Shown here one piece after another: positions 63,644-64,000 of a stretch of DNA of 64,000 bases. The stretch's first letter is position 1. Every line of letters starts with the position of its first letter. The stretch covers positions 1 to 64,000 of the forward strand of contig JAEUTQ010000065.1 of assembly GCA_016787445.1 (NCBI GenBank), in the 5' to 3' direction. The translations under genes were made by a program, and so were the position numbers. Origin of the DNA: Bacteroidia bacterium. Its GTDB lineage: Bacteria > Bacteroidota > Bacteroidia > B-17B0 > Aurantibacillaceae. The notes beneath the pieces are model-generated. The model worked only from the letters and a program-made list of their open reading frames with translations, had not been told where the DNA came from and searched no databases.

Positions 63644-64000
63644 ATGAGTAAAAACTTAGTTATTGTTGAGTCACCGGCCAAAGCAAAAACCATCGAAGGA
63701 TTCTTAGGGAAGGACTTTACTGTAAAATCAAGTTTCGGACACATCCGTGATTTGGTTAAGAAGGGATACGGGGTTGACATTGATAATAATTTTACTCCCA
63801 CCTACGAGGTACAACCCGATAAAGAAAAAGTAATTGCCGAACTAAAGAAGCTTAGCAAAAATGCCGAAATGGTTTGGTTAGCATCCGATGAGGACCGCGA
63901 AGGAGAAGCTATATCTTGGCATTTATTTGAAACTTTAGGTTTAGATAAAAAGAAAACCAAACGAATTGTTTTTCACGAAATCACTAAACCGGCCATTCAA
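63644..64000 (+). CDS. topA: DNA topoisomerase I (partial, 5' end only)
   Basis: The first 119 codons are visible, ATG at 63644. TOPRIM domain: VIVESPAKAKTIEGFLG, FGHIRDL and SDEDREGEAISWHL (metal-binding DxDxE), as in type IA topoisomerases. Relaxes negative supercoils. The rest lies beyond the window. Confidence 0.95.
   Translation, partial: MSKNLVIVESPAKAKTIEGFLGKDFTVKSSFGHIRDLVKKGYGVDIDNNFTPTYEVQPDKEKVIAELKKLSKNAEMVWLASDEDREGEAISWHLFETLGLDKKKTKRIVFHEITKPAIQ

Overview
The window is 64 kb of an AT-rich chromosome from a member of the Bacteroidota. The evidence is gene content: a PorP/SprF-GldK-GldL-GldM-GldN block (type IX secretion and gliding motor), a T9SS C-terminal sorting domain on a PKD protein, an N-acetylornithine-carbamoyltransferase-type arginine pathway, Bacteroidota-type promoters (TTTG, about 19-21 bp, TAnnTTTG), almost no Shine-Dalgarno sequences and A-rich start regions. 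I cannot name the genus. There is no rRNA, tRNA, CRISPR array, insertion sequence or prophage. Nearly every base is in a gene, and both window edges cut genes (fbp on the left, topA on the right).

Layout. 1-5.8 kb: fructose-1,6-bisphosphatase, small conserved proteins, a GNAT/helical protein/2Fe-2S protein operon, a FadL-like outer membrane protein and a Tyr/Asn/Gly-rich lipoprotein. 6-9.1 kb: proS, an unknown protein and an LpxD-like acyltransferase. 9.2-15.2 kb: a surface polysaccharide locus (glycosyltransferase, flippase, two Wzz-like chain-length proteins, Wzy/ligase). 15.2-19.3 kb: a leftward operon nrnA, DUF6913-like gene, dapA, phosphoribosyltransferase, PP2C phosphatase. 19.5-22.7 kb: ndk and an AlgI/AlgJ-like O-acetylation pair. 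22.9-27 kb: a long-form GAPDH, then an MntR-type repressor and an Nramp transporter fused to a UspA domain, with a DtxR-type operator. 27.1-33.1 kb: a 1106-residue BNR/Asp-box protein, three DUF2147 paralogues and a PKD/T9SS-sorted protein.

33.1-41.8 kb holds a complete arginine pathway in one direction: GNAT (inferred N-acetylglutamate synthase), argG, argC, argD, argF', argB, argE, argH. Every step from glutamate to arginine has a gene except carbamoyl phosphate supply. Ahead of it lies a 270-nt leader with a 45-codon ORF ending in an Arg-containing tail and two consecutive hairpins, which looks like an attenuator. I consider this the most interesting undescribed element. Two REP-like inverted repeats lie inside the cluster.

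41.8-51 kb: clpB (behind a near-consensus sigma-54 type site), a deoxynucleoside kinase, folK, sppA, a DUF5916 outer membrane protein whose signal peptide lies upstream of any normal start codon, and queG. 51-57.2 kb: the porP-gldKLMN block. 57.3-63.4 kb: lysC, secG, a TPR protein, lptE, a sigma-54 activator and miaB, all leftward; the last five are tightly packed and look like one operon with the regulator upstream of lptE. The window ends in topA.
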